A stretch of DNA of 64,000 bases from Saccharibacillus sp. JS10 (GTDB taxonomy: Bacteria; Bacillota; Bacilli; Paenibacillales; Paenibacillaceae): assembly GCF_024436065.1 (NCBI RefSeq), contig NZ_JANFNS010000006.1:3031-67030 (forward strand). Reading direction: 5' to 3'. Position 1 is the first letter of the stretch. Every line of letters starts with the position of its first letter. The notes under the pieces are model-generated. The model searched no databases, was not told the origin of the DNA, and saw only the letters and a list, made by a program, of their open reading frames with translations. The translations under genes and the position numbers were made by a program. Below are positions 33,847 through 43,220 of this stretch, in pieces.

Positions 33847-35922
33847 ATGAAAGTGCAGGATAAAGATCGCGAAAAGGAAGTGCGTCGTCATCGAAGCTTC
33901 GGGCTTCGACTTAATTTGTTTTTTTTCAGTGTATTCGCTATCTTTTCTGTCATTATTGTCCGTACCGCTATGCTTCAATTTGTAGAAGGCCCTCAATTGC
34001 AGCAAGAAGCCGTAAGTCGAACGACTCGCGATATTCCCATGCAACCGGTACGCGGTACGATTTATTCAGCGGATAGCGTTCCGATTGCATATTCGACACC
34101 GACTCAGACGTTGTATGCAACGCCGCTGAAAAATTATTCGGATACCGATGAAGTCGGTCTTAAAAATCGTCCGGAATTAAAAAAAGTCGTAAACGAATTG
34201 TTGGTTAAATTCCAAGAATTGAATCCCGGCGGCGAACAGATTACGTTGGAAGAAATGTTAGGTCGCGATCGGTTGGATTTGGAGAATATTAAGCATTACG
34301 GCTATATGCCGCGTAAAATCAAAACCGATCTGAATGAAGCTGAGATTGCTTACTTCAAAGAACATAAAAACGAGTTCAAAGGTATTTTGTCATTGGATGT
34401 CGTGGAAGAAACAAAGCGCGAGTATGATACGGATTCTGTGGCTGTGCAAACAGTCGGGTACATTTATAAATTTAAAAGCGTTCGAGAAAATCCAAATTTT
34501 CCTTTTTATCAAGATATTTATAAAACTCAATCCACCAGTAACGATCCTACGGTTCAATATCAAGAAGAAGAGAATGTCGGTTACTATGGGTTAGAACAAG
34601 AATATCAAAAGTATTTACGCGGGAAGAATGGTTATAAGCGTATCGAAGTGACTGCGCGAAGCATGGCAAAAGAAGGCGGCGTTGAAAAAGTCGTTCCTCC
34701 GCAAAAAGGCAATGACGTATGGATGAGTATCAACAAATACATCCAAACCGAAACGCAAAAAGCAATCTCAAGCCAGATTCAGACTTTGCGTGCCAAAAAT
34801 CCATACGTGTCGACAGGTTTTGCGGTCGCAATGGAAGTGGACACCGGAAATGTAGTCGCAATGGCAAGTATGCCGGACTTCGATCCTAACTATTACAATA
34901 CCGGCAGTATCTCGGGAGACCATTACAAAGAGATCGAAAACTTATATATTAACGGCACGATTCGCGCGAAAGCTCCTGACGATCAGCGCAACAAAGCGGA
35001 ATCGGTTGTATATATGGGTTCGACGATCAAGCCGCTCTCGGTTCTGATAGGTTTGAAAGAAGGATTATTCGGTCCTTCGAGTACTTATTTTGATAAAGGG
35101 ATCACCTACCTCAATGAGTCCGACAAAAGAGGGATTAAAAATGCCGGCGGTCACTTTTTGGGAAACATTGGTCCTAGGATGGCGATAGAAAAATCGTCGA
35201 ACACGTTCATGATCGATAAAGTCGGCAAGCCGCTGCTCAGTAAATACGGCGCTGGCGTTATCGATGTATGGGACAAATATATGAAAGAATTTGGTTTAGG
35301 CGTACCTACAGAAGTCGATTTGCCTGGTGAACAATCAGGTACGATCGACTATACGAACGAAAACGAAAGTTTGCTGACAAGAATGGCAAACTCTTCGTTC
35401 GGACAGTTAGGTAAATATACGACGATGCAGTTAGCTCAATATACGGTCACACTCGCTAATCACGGAGAACGTTTGAAGCCGCATATCGTTTCTAAAATTA
35501 CAGATTCCAAAGGCAAAGTAGTCTATAAAGCGAAAAGAGAAGTTTTGAACACAGCTGAATTCCCAGGCGCAGATTGGGATTTGATCACAAAGGGTATGAA
35601 TACACAGTTGGAAGGAACTTTTGACGACTTCCCGTACGATTTTGCACGTAAAACAGGTACTTCTACGCAACAAATACGCGGCAAAAATATCGATAACGGC
35701 GTATTCATCGCCTATGCTCCGCGCGATAACCCTAAACTTGCGGTAGCTGTAGTCGTGCCTGAAGGTGGATTCGGTTCGCAAAGCGCGGCGCCGATCGCAC
35801 GCAAAATTTTCGATGCTTATGATTACGAATATGGGCTGGACGGCGTGCCTAAAAAAAGTCTGCAACAGACGAATGAAGATGGCACACCAATCAATGAAGA
35901 AGAATCTGTACAAAATCCGTAA
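33847..35922 (+). CDS. Class B penicillin-binding protein (PBP2/PbpA-like), first copy
   Basis: 691 residues. One N-terminal membrane anchor (residues about 20-42), a dimerisation domain beginning PVRGTIYSADS, then a transpeptidase domain with Ser392 in GSTIKPLS (SxxK), SSN in EKSSNTFM and KTG in RKTGTSTQ. It cross-links peptidoglycan outside the membrane, with elongation-type PBP2 features. AGAGGAGG precedes the ATG. A very similar paralogue follows, separated by a terminator. Confidence 0.92.
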   Translation: MKVQDKDREKEVRRHRSFGLRLNLFFFSVFAIFSVIIVRTAMLQFVEGPQLQQEAVSRTTRDIPMQPVRGTIYSADSVPIAYSTPTQTLYATPLKNYSDTDEVGLKNRPELKKVVNELLVKFQELNPGGEQITLEEMLGRDRLDLENIKHYGYMPRKIKTDLNEAEIAYFKEHKNEFKGILSLDVVEETKREYDTDSVAVQTVGYIYKFKSVRENPNFPFYQDIYKTQSTSNDPTVQYQEEENVGYYGLEQEYQKYLRGKNGYKRIEVTARSMAKEGGVEKVVPPQKGNDVWMSINKYIQTETQKAISSQIQTLRAKNPYVSTGFAVAMEVDTGNVVAMASMPDFDPNYYNTGSISGDHYKEIENLYINGTIRAKAPDDQRNKAESVVYMGSTIKPLSVLIGLKEGLFGPSSTYFDKGITYLNESDKRGIKNAGGHFLGNIGPRMAIEKSSNTFMIDKVGKPLLSKYGAGVIDVWDKYMKEFGLGVPTEVDLPGEQSGTIDYTNENESLLTRMANSSFGQLGKYTTMQLAQYTVTLANHGERLKPHIVSKITDSKGKVVYKAKREVLNTAEFPGADWDLITKGMNTQLEGTFDDFPYDFARKTGTSTQQIRGKNIDNGVFIAYAPRDNPKLAVAVVVPEGGFGSQSAAPIARKIFDAYDYEYGLDGVPKKSLQQTNEDGTPINEEESVQNP

Positions 35923-36006
35923 CGAACATGCAAAGTTGAACGTTCAGTAGATAACGATTAAAATAAAATCAACGAAGATGCCAGAAGTTCAATATCGCCG
36001 GAAAAG

Positions 36007-36033
36007 ACGCTCTGTCGCTAGAGCGTTTTTTTC
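36007..36033 (+). terminator. Terminator between the two PBP genes
   Basis: Stem ACGCTCT/AGAGCGT with a 6-base loop, then TTTTTTC. It overlaps the leader of the second gene and would uncouple the two paralogues. Confidence 0.82.
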
Positions 36034-36061
36034 TGTGGGGGATTCAATGAAGGAGGATGTA

Positions 36062-38107
36062 ATGAAGATTTTAACGCGAGAAGAACGAGACGATCATAAA
36101 AAACGCAAAAGTTTTGGTATGCGGATGAGTTTATTATTTTTTGTTGTATTTATTGCATTTGCGATCATTGTTGTGCGCACTGCGACAATGCAATTTGTCG
36201 AAGCTCCCAAACTGCAAGCCGAAGCTCAGGAACGGGCAACTCAAGATATTCCACTGAAGCCAGTGCGAGGCACAATCTTTTCGGCAGACGGAGACAGACT
36301 TGCTTATTCAGAGCCGACGCAGACGTTATACATTACGTTCGAGCAAGACTTCAAAGAAGGCGCCGGTCTAAAAAATCGTTCGAAGCTTGATGCCGCTTTG
36401 CAAGAGATTTTGGATGTTTTTAATGAAAAAGGCGAAACAAATATCCCGAATCCAACGATGGAAGAGTTTATCGGTCCAGAGCTGCTCGATTTGAAAAATA
36501 TACACAGTTACGGATATACCGCCAGACCTGCCAAAACGGGTCTAAGCAATGACGAAATTGCTTATTTTAAAGAAAATAAACATAAGTATGACGGACTGCT
36601 ATCGTTCGAAGTTGTAGAAGAAACCATTCGTCGTTACGATTCGGATACGGTAGCCGTTCAGACGGTTGGATATATCAAAAAATTCGGTTCCCTCATGGGC
36701 GAAAATAGTAATGTTCAATACTACAAAGACATTGCAGCCGGTCTAAAAGACCAAAAAGACGAAGGCGAAATGTATAGCCGTACTGAAAATGTCGGTTATT
36801 TTGGATTAGAACAACAATATCAAGAAGTACTGCGCGGTAAAAACGGTTATCGCAAAATCGGAGTCTCGGCGCAAAATACAGCGCGAGGTGTTGAAGAAAT
36901 CGTCCCTCCGGTGAAAGGCAATAATATTTGGACGACGATCAACAAGCAAGTTCAAATGGATACCGAAGACGCGATGCAGAAGCAATTGGCGAAATTGCCG
37001 AAAGCGATCTCGGCTTCCGCAGTCGCGATGGAGGTCGATACAGGCAATGTAGTCGCGATGGCAAATATGCCAGACTTCGATCCTAACGTATACCGTACAG
37101 GTTCGATTAGTAAAAGCAACTACGATGCGGTCGAATATTCGTATCTGAACGGCGCGATTCGCTCCAAGCCAACAGACGCTAGCGGGAAAAAAGCAGAGTC
37201 CGTCGTATACCTCGGTTCGACAATCAAACCTCTGAGTGTGTTGATCGGTCTGCAAGAAGGGCTAATTTCGTTAGGAACTCAGTACAACGATGTCGGTATC
37301 GCGGCTTACGGCAAAGGCGATGATAAGATTCGGAACTCCGGCAGCCATGCTTACGGGCTGTTGAATCCAGTGACCGCGATTGAACATTCTTCCAATACTT
37401 TTATGGTTAAAAAGATCGGGGAAGCTCTATACGTGCGAGATGGAGCCGAATCGCTTAAAGTCTGGGATCAGCATATGCTAGAGTTTGGTCTCGGCGTTAA
37501 AACGGGCATCGATCTTCCGGGCGAATGGGAAGGCGCAGCCGATTATTTTAACGATAAAGACGGAAGTAGTGCATTGTCTCGTATGGTCTATGCGTCGTTT
37601 GGTCAAAAAGGTAAATATACGACGATCCAATTGGCTCAATATACCGCGATGTTGGCGAATCACGGTTCTCGCGTACAGCCGAAGCTCGTAAGCAAAGTGA
37701 CCGATGCGAACGGCAAAGAGCTTGATTTACCTGAGATCACATCGACCAAAGTGCTAAATAAAGTAGACTTGCCTGAATCCTATTGGAATGCGATCAAAAA
37801 AGGCATGAATACCAATGTCGATGCTTCTTTCAGCGGATTCGCTTACGATTTTGCGCGTAAAACGGGTACATCTACACAAGGCACGAAGCCAAACCTTTTC
37901 GATAACGGCGTATTTATTGCGTATGCACCCCGTGAAAATCCGAAGCTTGCGGTAGCCGTAATGGTTCCTGAAGGCGGCTTCGGTTCCGAAAGTGCAGCCC
38001 CAATCGCCAGAGCGATCTTCGATTCGTACGATAAAGTGTATGGATTAGACGGCGTTCCAAAAGGGCAAGCAGATGACAATGGAGAAAATACTGAAGGTAA
38101 TCAGTAA
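36062..38107 (+). CDS. Class B penicillin-binding protein (PBP2/PbpA-like), second copy
   Basis: 681 residues from ATG 36062, five bases after AAGGAGG; ATG 36047 lies before it, and the frame extends to 35978 across the terminator. Same order as its neighbour: membrane anchor (RMSLLFFVVFIAFAIIVVRT), PVRGTIFSADG, Ser386 in GSTIKPLS, SSN in EHSSNTFM and KTG in RKTGTSTQ. The two proteins are alike along their full length, so they arose by tandem duplication; they differ most in the middle linker (residues 80-150). Confidence 0.92.
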   Translation: MKILTREERDDHKKRKSFGMRMSLLFFVVFIAFAIIVVRTATMQFVEAPKLQAEAQERATQDIPLKPVRGTIFSADGDRLAYSEPTQTLYITFEQDFKEGAGLKNRSKLDAALQEILDVFNEKGETNIPNPTMEEFIGPELLDLKNIHSYGYTARPAKTGLSNDEIAYFKENKHKYDGLLSFEVVEETIRRYDSDTVAVQTVGYIKKFGSLMGENSNVQYYKDIAAGLKDQKDEGEMYSRTENVGYFGLEQQYQEVLRGKNGYRKIGVSAQNTARGVEEIVPPVKGNNIWTTINKQVQMDTEDAMQKQLAKLPKAISASAVAMEVDTGNVVAMANMPDFDPNVYRTGSISKSNYDAVEYSYLNGAIRSKPTDASGKKAESVVYLGSTIKPLSVLIGLQEGLISLGTQYNDVGIAAYGKGDDKIRNSGSHAYGLLNPVTAIEHSSNTFMVKKIGEALYVRDGAESLKVWDQHMLEFGLGVKTGIDLPGEWEGAADYFNDKDGSSALSRMVYASFGQKGKYTTIQLAQYTAMLANHGSRVQPKLVSKVTDANGKELDLPEITSTKVLNKVDLPESYWNAIKKGMNTNVDASFSGFAYDFARKTGTSTQGTKPNLFDNGVFIAYAPRENPKLAVAVMVPEGGFGSESAAPIARAIFDSYDKVYGLDGVPKGQADDNGENTEGNQ

Positions 38108-38139
38108 TCGATAAGAGTCTCTAATCCAAATAAGTTTTA

Positions 38140-38180
38140 AAAAGAGCTGGCTTTCGCGATGAGAGCTAGCTTTTTTTTGC
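38140..38180 (+). terminator. Terminator after the second PBP gene
   Basis: AAAAGAGCTGGCT pairs imperfectly with AGCTAGCTTTT, followed by TTTTTTTT. Confidence 0.75.
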
Positions 38181-38232
38181 GTTTGAAAAATCGTATTCGG
38201 ATAGACTTGCATTTTCGTTTTTTTTATTTTAA

Positions 38233-38252
38233 AATTTGCCCTAAGGAAACAT
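38233..38252. promoter_or_regulatory. MntR-like operator upstream of the metal transporter
   Basis: AATTTGCCCTAAGGAAAC at 38233-38250 differs by one base from the Bacillus MntR box AATTTGCCTTAAGGAAAC. It lies 113 bases before the transporter start. MntR would shut the operon off when manganese is plentiful. Confidence 0.82.
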
Positions 38253-38362
38253 TTTTAGCATAGAGAAATAAAAAGTCATGAATAAAACAATGTAGCACAT
38301 AGAGAAGTTTAAATACAAAACATGGATGTTTTTATCGATTTATTGTGAAGGAGGCGTATCGA

Positions 38363-39310
38363 TTGATAAGCAAAGCAAAGATCGGAAAAAGTACAGGGCT
38401 CTTATTTCTCCTGCTGAGTATAGCGATATTGGCAGGCTGCTCCGGCAACAGTAATGCTCAAGGCGTAAGCGAAGAAGGAAAATTGCTCGTCACCGCAACA
38501 ACAGGAATGATCGGTAACGCAGCAAGCGAAATCGGCGGGAAGCATGTACAAGTGACGACGCTTATGGGACCCGGCGTCGATCCGCATTTATTCAAAGCGT
38601 CGCAAGGCGATATTCGCAAACTGGACCGTGCCGCAGTCGTTTTTTATGGAGGGCTGCACTTGGAAGGTAATATGGAGCGTGTTCTTGTCAAAATGGCTGC
38701 GCAAAAAACGGTAGTCGCGGTGACGCAAGATATGCCAAGAGATCGACTGATCGGCACGCCACAAAGTGAAGAATTTGACCCGCATGTCTGGTTCGATGTC
38801 GATCTATGGAAAATCGCGGCTCAGACTGTGCAAGATACATTGATCGCAAAAGATCCGGCTCATGCCGACGATTATCGTAAACAAGGGCAACGTTACTTGA
38901 ACGAACTGCAAGAATTAGACGATTATGTCGCGCAACGGATGCAAGAAATCCCGCAAGAAGGTCGCGTACTTGTGACCGCCCACGATGCGTTTAGTTATTT
39001 TGGTAACGCTTATGAGGTTGAAGTCGTTGGGCTACAAGGGATCAGCACCGCCGCAGAATTTGGAGCCAAAGACGTGAGTCGATTGCGTGATTACTTGGTT
39101 GAACGCAATATCAAAGCCGTCTTCGTGGAATCGAGTCTACCTGCGCGTTCGATGCAAGCGATTGTCGCGGGAGCAGCGCAGCAAGGTCATAAAGTCTCGA
39201 TTGGCGGCGAACTATTCTCGGATGCGATGGGCGAGCCGGGAACAACAGAAGGGACTTACATCGGCATGATTCGTCATAATGCGGATACGATCGCGGAAGC
39301 TTTAAAATAA
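38363..39310 (+). CDS. mntA: Metal ABC transporter substrate-binding lipoprotein (MntA-like)
   Basis: 315 residues from a TTG at 38363, eight bases after AAGGAGG; the GTG at 38345 lies before the site. Lipoprotein signal ending LAGC (Cys near residue 28). Cluster A-I (TroA/ZnuA) fold with metal ligands His in GPGVDPHLFKAS, His in FDPHVWFDV, Glu in VESSLPARS region and a final Asp (FSDAMGEPG). No His-rich loop, which fits manganese rather than zinc and agrees with the MntR-like box upstream. First gene of a four-gene operon. Confidence 0.9.
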   Translation: MISKAKIGKSTGLLFLLLSIAILAGCSGNSNAQGVSEEGKLLVTATTGMIGNAASEIGGKHVQVTTLMGPGVDPHLFKASQGDIRKLDRAAVVFYGGLHLEGNMERVLVKMAAQKTVVAVTQDMPRDRLIGTPQSEEFDPHVWFDVDLWKIAAQTVQDTLIAKDPAHADDYRKQGQRYLNELQELDDYVAQRMQEIPQEGRVLVTAHDAFSYFGNAYEVEVVGLQGISTAAEFGAKDVSRLRDYLVERNIKAVFVESSLPARSMQAIVAGAAQQGHKVSIGGELFSDAMGEPGTTEGTYIGMIRHNADTIAEALK

Positions 39311-39338
39311 ATTTTTCACCGAACAAGGAGGACAAGGC

Positions 39339-40112
39339 ATGAATCAGACTTCAACTAAAAACGCTCCACTTACCGTAAACGGGATGACGATCGCATATCA
39401 GCGCAAAGCCGTTGTCGAAGATGTGAGTTTTACGTTGCCCGAAGGAAAATTGATTGCATTGATTGGACCGAACGGTGCAGGAAAGTCGACCTTGCTTAAA
39501 GCGATACTTGGACTTGTCCCGTCGATTTCCGGTGAAGTGTCGATTTATGGCGATACCTACAAAAAGATGCGCAGCCGCGTCGGTTACGTGCCGCAGCGTG
39601 AATCGGTCGATTGGGATTTTCCGACGGATGCGCTCGACGTCGTCATGATGGGGCGTTACGGTCACTTGGGCTGGATCAAACGACCGGGACGCAAAGAAAA
39701 AGAATTAGCGATGAATACGCTGGATAAAGTAGGCATGGCGGATTTTGCACGAAGACAAATCAGTCAGTTGTCTGGCGGTCAGCAACAACGTGTTTTTCTC
39801 GCTCGTGCACTGGTGCAAGAAGCCGATCTGTATGTGATGGATGAGCCTTTTGCGGGTGTGGACGCTGCAACGGAGAAAGCGATTATCGCGCTACTCAGCG
39901 AACTGAAGCAAGCGGGAAAAACCGTGCTAGTCGTGCATCATGATCTATCTACAGTCGATGAATATTTCGATCATGTTCTGTTATTGAATAAAAAGTTGAT
40001 TGCAGCAGGTCCAGTGAATACGACATTTACGCCAGAGTTATTGCATGAGACTTACGGCGGCAAGCTTGCGATTGTAAGTTCCGATGGGAAGAAAGCATTG
40101 GTCGGCGAATAA
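39339..40112 (+). CDS. mntB: Manganese ABC transporter ATPase (MntB-like)
   Basis: 257 residues. Walker A GPNGAGKST near residue 47, Q-loop VPQRESVDWD, signature LSGGQQQRVF, Walker B LYVMDEPFAG and switch VVHHD. It powers import by the two permease proteins encoded next. AAGGAGG precedes the start. The zinc importer ATPase ZnuC is similar, but the operon signal favours manganese. Confidence 0.93.
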   Translation: MNQTSTKNAPLTVNGMTIAYQRKAVVEDVSFTLPEGKLIALIGPNGAGKSTLLKAILGLVPSISGEVSIYGDTYKKMRSRVGYVPQRESVDWDFPTDALDVVMMGRYGHLGWIKRPGRKEKELAMNTLDKVGMADFARRQISQLSGGQQQRVFLARALVQEADLYVMDEPFAGVDAATEKAIIALLSELKQAGKTVLVVHHDLSTVDEYFDHVLLLNKKLIAAGPVNTTFTPELLHETYGGKLAIVSSDGKKALVGE

Positions 40113-40131
40113 AGACAAGGAGGACATTTAC

Positions 40132-41076
40132 ATGCTCGATTGGCTCATATCGTTATGGAGCGATCCTAACACGCGTTGGATTTTACTGGGCTGTATGCTT
40201 CTTGGTCTAGGTAGCGGCGTGATCGGAAGCTTTACCTTTTTGCGTCGGGAAAGTCTGCTTGGCGATACCCTCGCTCATGCGGCTTTGCCGGGTGTATGTA
40301 TCGCGTTTATGTTAAACGAAGTGAAATCAGCTTCGTTATTTTTGCTCGGTGCATTGTTCGCCGGGATTGCTGCGGTGTTATGCGTGAGTGCGATCACACG
40401 TTGGACCAAGATCAAATCCGATGCTTCGATGGGCATTGTATTAACGTTCTTTTTTGGCGTAGGCACCGTGATGCTGACCCATATTCAACATAGCGGAAGC
40501 GGTAGCCAAAGCGGACTGGACAAGTATTTGTTCGGTCAAGCGGCAGCGATGGTAACGAGCGACGTCTATATTTTGATGGGCGTATCGGTACTATTGATCG
40601 TCGCAGCGATACTGCTGTTCAAAGAATTCAAATTGATCAGCTTCGATCCGGGATTTGCACGCGGAATCGGCTTGCCTGTCGGGATTTTGGAACACACGAT
40701 GCTGATTTTGACGACTGTTGCCGTAGCAGCCGGTATTCAAGCGGTTGGTGTGGTACTTGTCGCGGCACTCCTGATTACTCCAGCGGCGGCAGCAAGGTAT
40801 TGGACAGATCGATTGCCGGTGATGCTGGCTTTTGCCGGATTGTTCGGTGCACTAAGCGGAGCTTCGGGAGCTGCAATCAGTACGCTGGGTGAAGGGATCC
40901 CGACTGGGCCTGTAACGGTGCTCGTCGCAACTTTATTATTCGTGCTATCGCTTCTGTTCGCGCCTGGACGAGGATGGTTTTCCAAAATATTGCGCCATCG
41001 CAATCTCAAATCCACGTATGCGCAATCGGCTGAACGAAGCGCTCTGAACGCCGCCGAAGGAGGAACGCCAAAATGA
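40132..41076 (+). CDS. mntC: Manganese ABC transporter permease (MntC-like)
   Basis: 314 residues from ATG 40132 (AAGGAGG upstream; the frame extends back into the ATPase gene). ABC-3 family permease with about eight or nine membrane helices; conserved segments include LGDTLAHAALPG and GLPVGILEHTML. The C-terminus is basic and cytosolic. Its last four bases overlap the start of mntD (ATGATG). Confidence 0.92.
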   Translation: MLDWLISLWSDPNTRWILLGCMLLGLGSGVIGSFTFLRRESLLGDTLAHAALPGVCIAFMLNEVKSASLFLLGALFAGIAAVLCVSAITRWTKIKSDASMGIVLTFFFGVGTVMLTHIQHSGSGSQSGLDKYLFGQAAAMVTSDVYILMGVSVLLIVAAILLFKEFKLISFDPGFARGIGLPVGILEHTMLILTTVAVAAGIQAVGVVLVAALLITPAAAARYWTDRLPVMLAFAGLFGALSGASGAAISTLGEGIPTGPVTVLVATLLFVLSLLFAPGRGWFSKILRHRNLKSTYAQSAERSALNAAEGGTPK

Positions 41077-41951
41077 TGGATTTTTGGATCATCTTAACCG
41101 CCATATTGGTAGCCAGCGCTTGTTCGATTCTGGGTTGTTTTTTGATTCTAAGACGGATGGCTTTGGTCGGCGATGCAATCAGCCATGCGGTGCTGCCCGG
41201 TATCGCGATTGCTTTTCTGATGAGCGGTACGCGCGACTCCATGTGGATGTTGCTTGGCGCGACGGCTTTTGGTCTGTTGACCGTGTTCCTGATTCAGACG
41301 CTTCAGACGTCCGGGCTGCAATCGGATGCGTCGATCGGGATTGTATTTACGGCATTGTTTGCAGTCGGCGTGCTCATTATTAGCTTGAACGCCCAGCATA
41401 TCGATCTGGATCTGGATTGCGTCTTGTTCGGAGAAATTGCTTATGTACCGTGGGATACATGGACGTTAGGCGGGAACAATATGGGACCGAGAGCCGTCTG
41501 GATGCTTGGCATTACGCTGGCCGTTATTTTGCTGCTGTTTGGATTGTTTTATAAACAGTTCAAAATCTGCGCGTTCGACCCGGCGATGGCAGTCGCGTGC
41601 GGAATTCCGGTACTTCTGTTCCATTATTTATTGATGGGTATGGTATCGATGACGGCAGTGTCGTCTTTTGAAAGTGTTGGCGCGATTCTCGTTGTCGGGA
41701 TGTTGATCATTCCGGCGGCGACCGCTTATCTACTTACGCATCGTCTAGGGATTATGATTGGTCTTAGCGTAGCGGTAGGGATTGTATCGGCAGTAGTTGG
41801 TTATCTGATTTCTTACGCGCTGGATGCTTCAATCGCAGGTTGCATCGTTTCCGTAGCCGGAATTCTGTTTATTTTCGCGTTGGTTCTGGCTCCGAAAAAC
41901 GGTCTGATTGCTCGATTGGCACGTAGACGCTCAGCGGCTCAAGTTGTCTGA
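41073..41951 (+). CDS. mntD: Manganese ABC transporter permease (MntD-like)
   Basis: 292 residues. Second ABC-3 permease with the same conserved order: GDAISHAVLPGIAIAF near residue 33 and GIPVLLFHYLLMG later on. It overlaps mntC by four bases, so the pair is made together, and both would form the heteromeric membrane channel. Operon closed by a hairpin just downstream. Confidence 0.92.
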   Translation: MMDFWIILTAILVASACSILGCFLILRRMALVGDAISHAVLPGIAIAFLMSGTRDSMWMLLGATAFGLLTVFLIQTLQTSGLQSDASIGIVFTALFAVGVLIISLNAQHIDLDLDCVLFGEIAYVPWDTWTLGGNNMGPRAVWMLGITLAVILLLFGLFYKQFKICAFDPAMAVACGIPVLLFHYLLMGMVSMTAVSSFESVGAILVVGMLIIPAATAYLLTHRLGIMIGLSVAVGIVSAVVGYLISYALDASIAGCIVSVAGILFIFALVLAPKNGLIARLARRRSAAQVV

Positions 41952-41956
41952 TCTAC

Positions 41957-41990
41957 AAGCACTCTTCATTCGATGAAGGGTGCTTTTTTG
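41957..41990 (+). terminator. Terminator of the mnt operon
   Basis: AAGCACTCTTCAT/ATGAAGGGTGCTT with a TCG loop, then TTTT. Confidence 0.88.
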
Positions 41991-42096
41991 CAAGGAGTAC
42001 GATGAAGTTATTCAGTAGATTTTTACAGAAACCTCATGGTACTCTTATAGAGACAAACGCCAGATCAGGCGGCAGATAAAAAAGGGGATGAGCGCG

Positions 42097-43071
42097 TTGA
42101 CACTGCGAATTGGAATTGTAGGCACAGGGGGCTTTGCAAGAAAACACGCGGATTTGCTCGCAGCAACAGATGATGTCGAAATCGTAGGTATCGTTGGCAG
42201 CAGCAAAAACAAAGGGGACGTATTCGCGATTCAGTATGATTCGTTAGGCTATGAGAGCGTATCCGCTATGGCAGACGCACAAGTCCTCGATGCCGTGTAT
42301 ATTTGTGTGCCACCGATGGCGCACGGTGAGATCGAACGTGAATTGATCGAACGAGGGATTCCTTTTTTGGTGGAAAAACCGCTCGGAACCGATGCCGAAG
42401 TGCCACAAGATATTCTCGGTTTCATGCGCTTGAAATCTCCGGATATGATTACATCTGTCGGCTATCATTTCCGGTATCAAGACAATGTAGAGCGACTTCG
42501 CGAAGATCTGCATCCAGGGCGAATCGGGATTGCGACAGGGATGTGGATGGGCGATATGCCAGAAGTGTCTTGGTGGCGCAAGCAAGAACAATCCGGTGGA
42601 CAGTTTATCGAACAGACCACGCATATCGTCGATTTATTAAGGCATGTCGCGGGTGAAGTGGATGAAGTTCATGCGGTATATGCGAGTCGTTTTCCGGAAG
42701 AAGAATGGGAAAATACGAATGTGCATGATATCGGAACTGTCACTTTGAAAATGAAAACAGGTGCGGTGGCGACGATCTCGAATACTTGCGTGCTGCCTTC
42801 GGGCGTGGGAAAAGCCGGATTGTCCTTTTACACGCGAGAAGGGTTATGGGAATGGACGACCGGGCATCTGAAAGTAACCAAAATTAACGAGGAAAACGTA
42901 TTTGCAGAAGAAAGCAATCCGTATTTCCGTCAAACGAAAGCGTTCCTTCATGCGTTACGTACCGGCGACAGATCGGGGATTTTGTCTGATTACGCGGATG
43001 CGTGCAAAACGCAAGAAGTGACGTTTGCGGCTCTGCAATCGGCGTTGTCTGGACGCAGCATCAAATTATAA
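42097..43071 (+). CDS. Gfo/Idh/MocA family oxidoreductase
   Basis: 324 residues if it starts at TTG 42097, nine bases after AAAGGGG; an ATG at 42088 abuts the site and is less likely. GIVGTGGFARKHADLL is the coenzyme turn, VEKPLGTD the EKP motif, and GGQFIEQTTHIVDLLRHVAG the active-site region, with Thr where Asp often stands. It is alone here, between two terminators, and not near sugar transport genes. Substrate unknown. Confidence 0.88.
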   Translation: MTLRIGIVGTGGFARKHADLLAATDDVEIVGIVGSSKNKGDVFAIQYDSLGYESVSAMADAQVLDAVYICVPPMAHGEIERELIERGIPFLVEKPLGTDAEVPQDILGFMRLKSPDMITSVGYHFRYQDNVERLREDLHPGRIGIATGMWMGDMPEVSWWRKQEQSGGQFIEQTTHIVDLLRHVAGEVDEVHAVYASRFPEEEWENTNVHDIGTVTLKMKTGAVATISNTCVLPSGVGKAGLSFYTREGLWEWTTGHLKVTKINEENVFAEESNPYFRQTKAFLHALRTGDRSGILSDYADACKTQEVTFAALQSALSGRSIKL

Positions 43072-43083
43072 GTTAAACTTATG

Positions 43084-43117
43084 CCTTCTTTCAGAATTTC
43101 TGGAAGAAGGTTTTTTG
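43084..43117 (+). terminator. Terminator after the dehydrogenase gene
   Basis: CCTTCTTTCAG/CTGGAAGAAGG stem with an AATTT loop, then TTTTTTG. Confidence 0.85.
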
Positions 43118-43155
43118 ATGTCGAAAAAGTGGTAAGAAAGCTCAAGGGCTCTACA

Positions 43156-43184
43156 TTGGAGCGAACTAGCGAATGTGATAGAAT
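43156..43184 (+). promoter_or_regulatory. SigA-type promoter of the HAD phosphatase gene
   Basis: TTGGAG, 17-bp spacer, TAGAAT, 36 bases before the gene. Confidence 0.65.
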
Positions 43185-43220
43185 GGCGAGAGTGAACAAG
43201 GTGAAGGAAGGGGTAGACAA

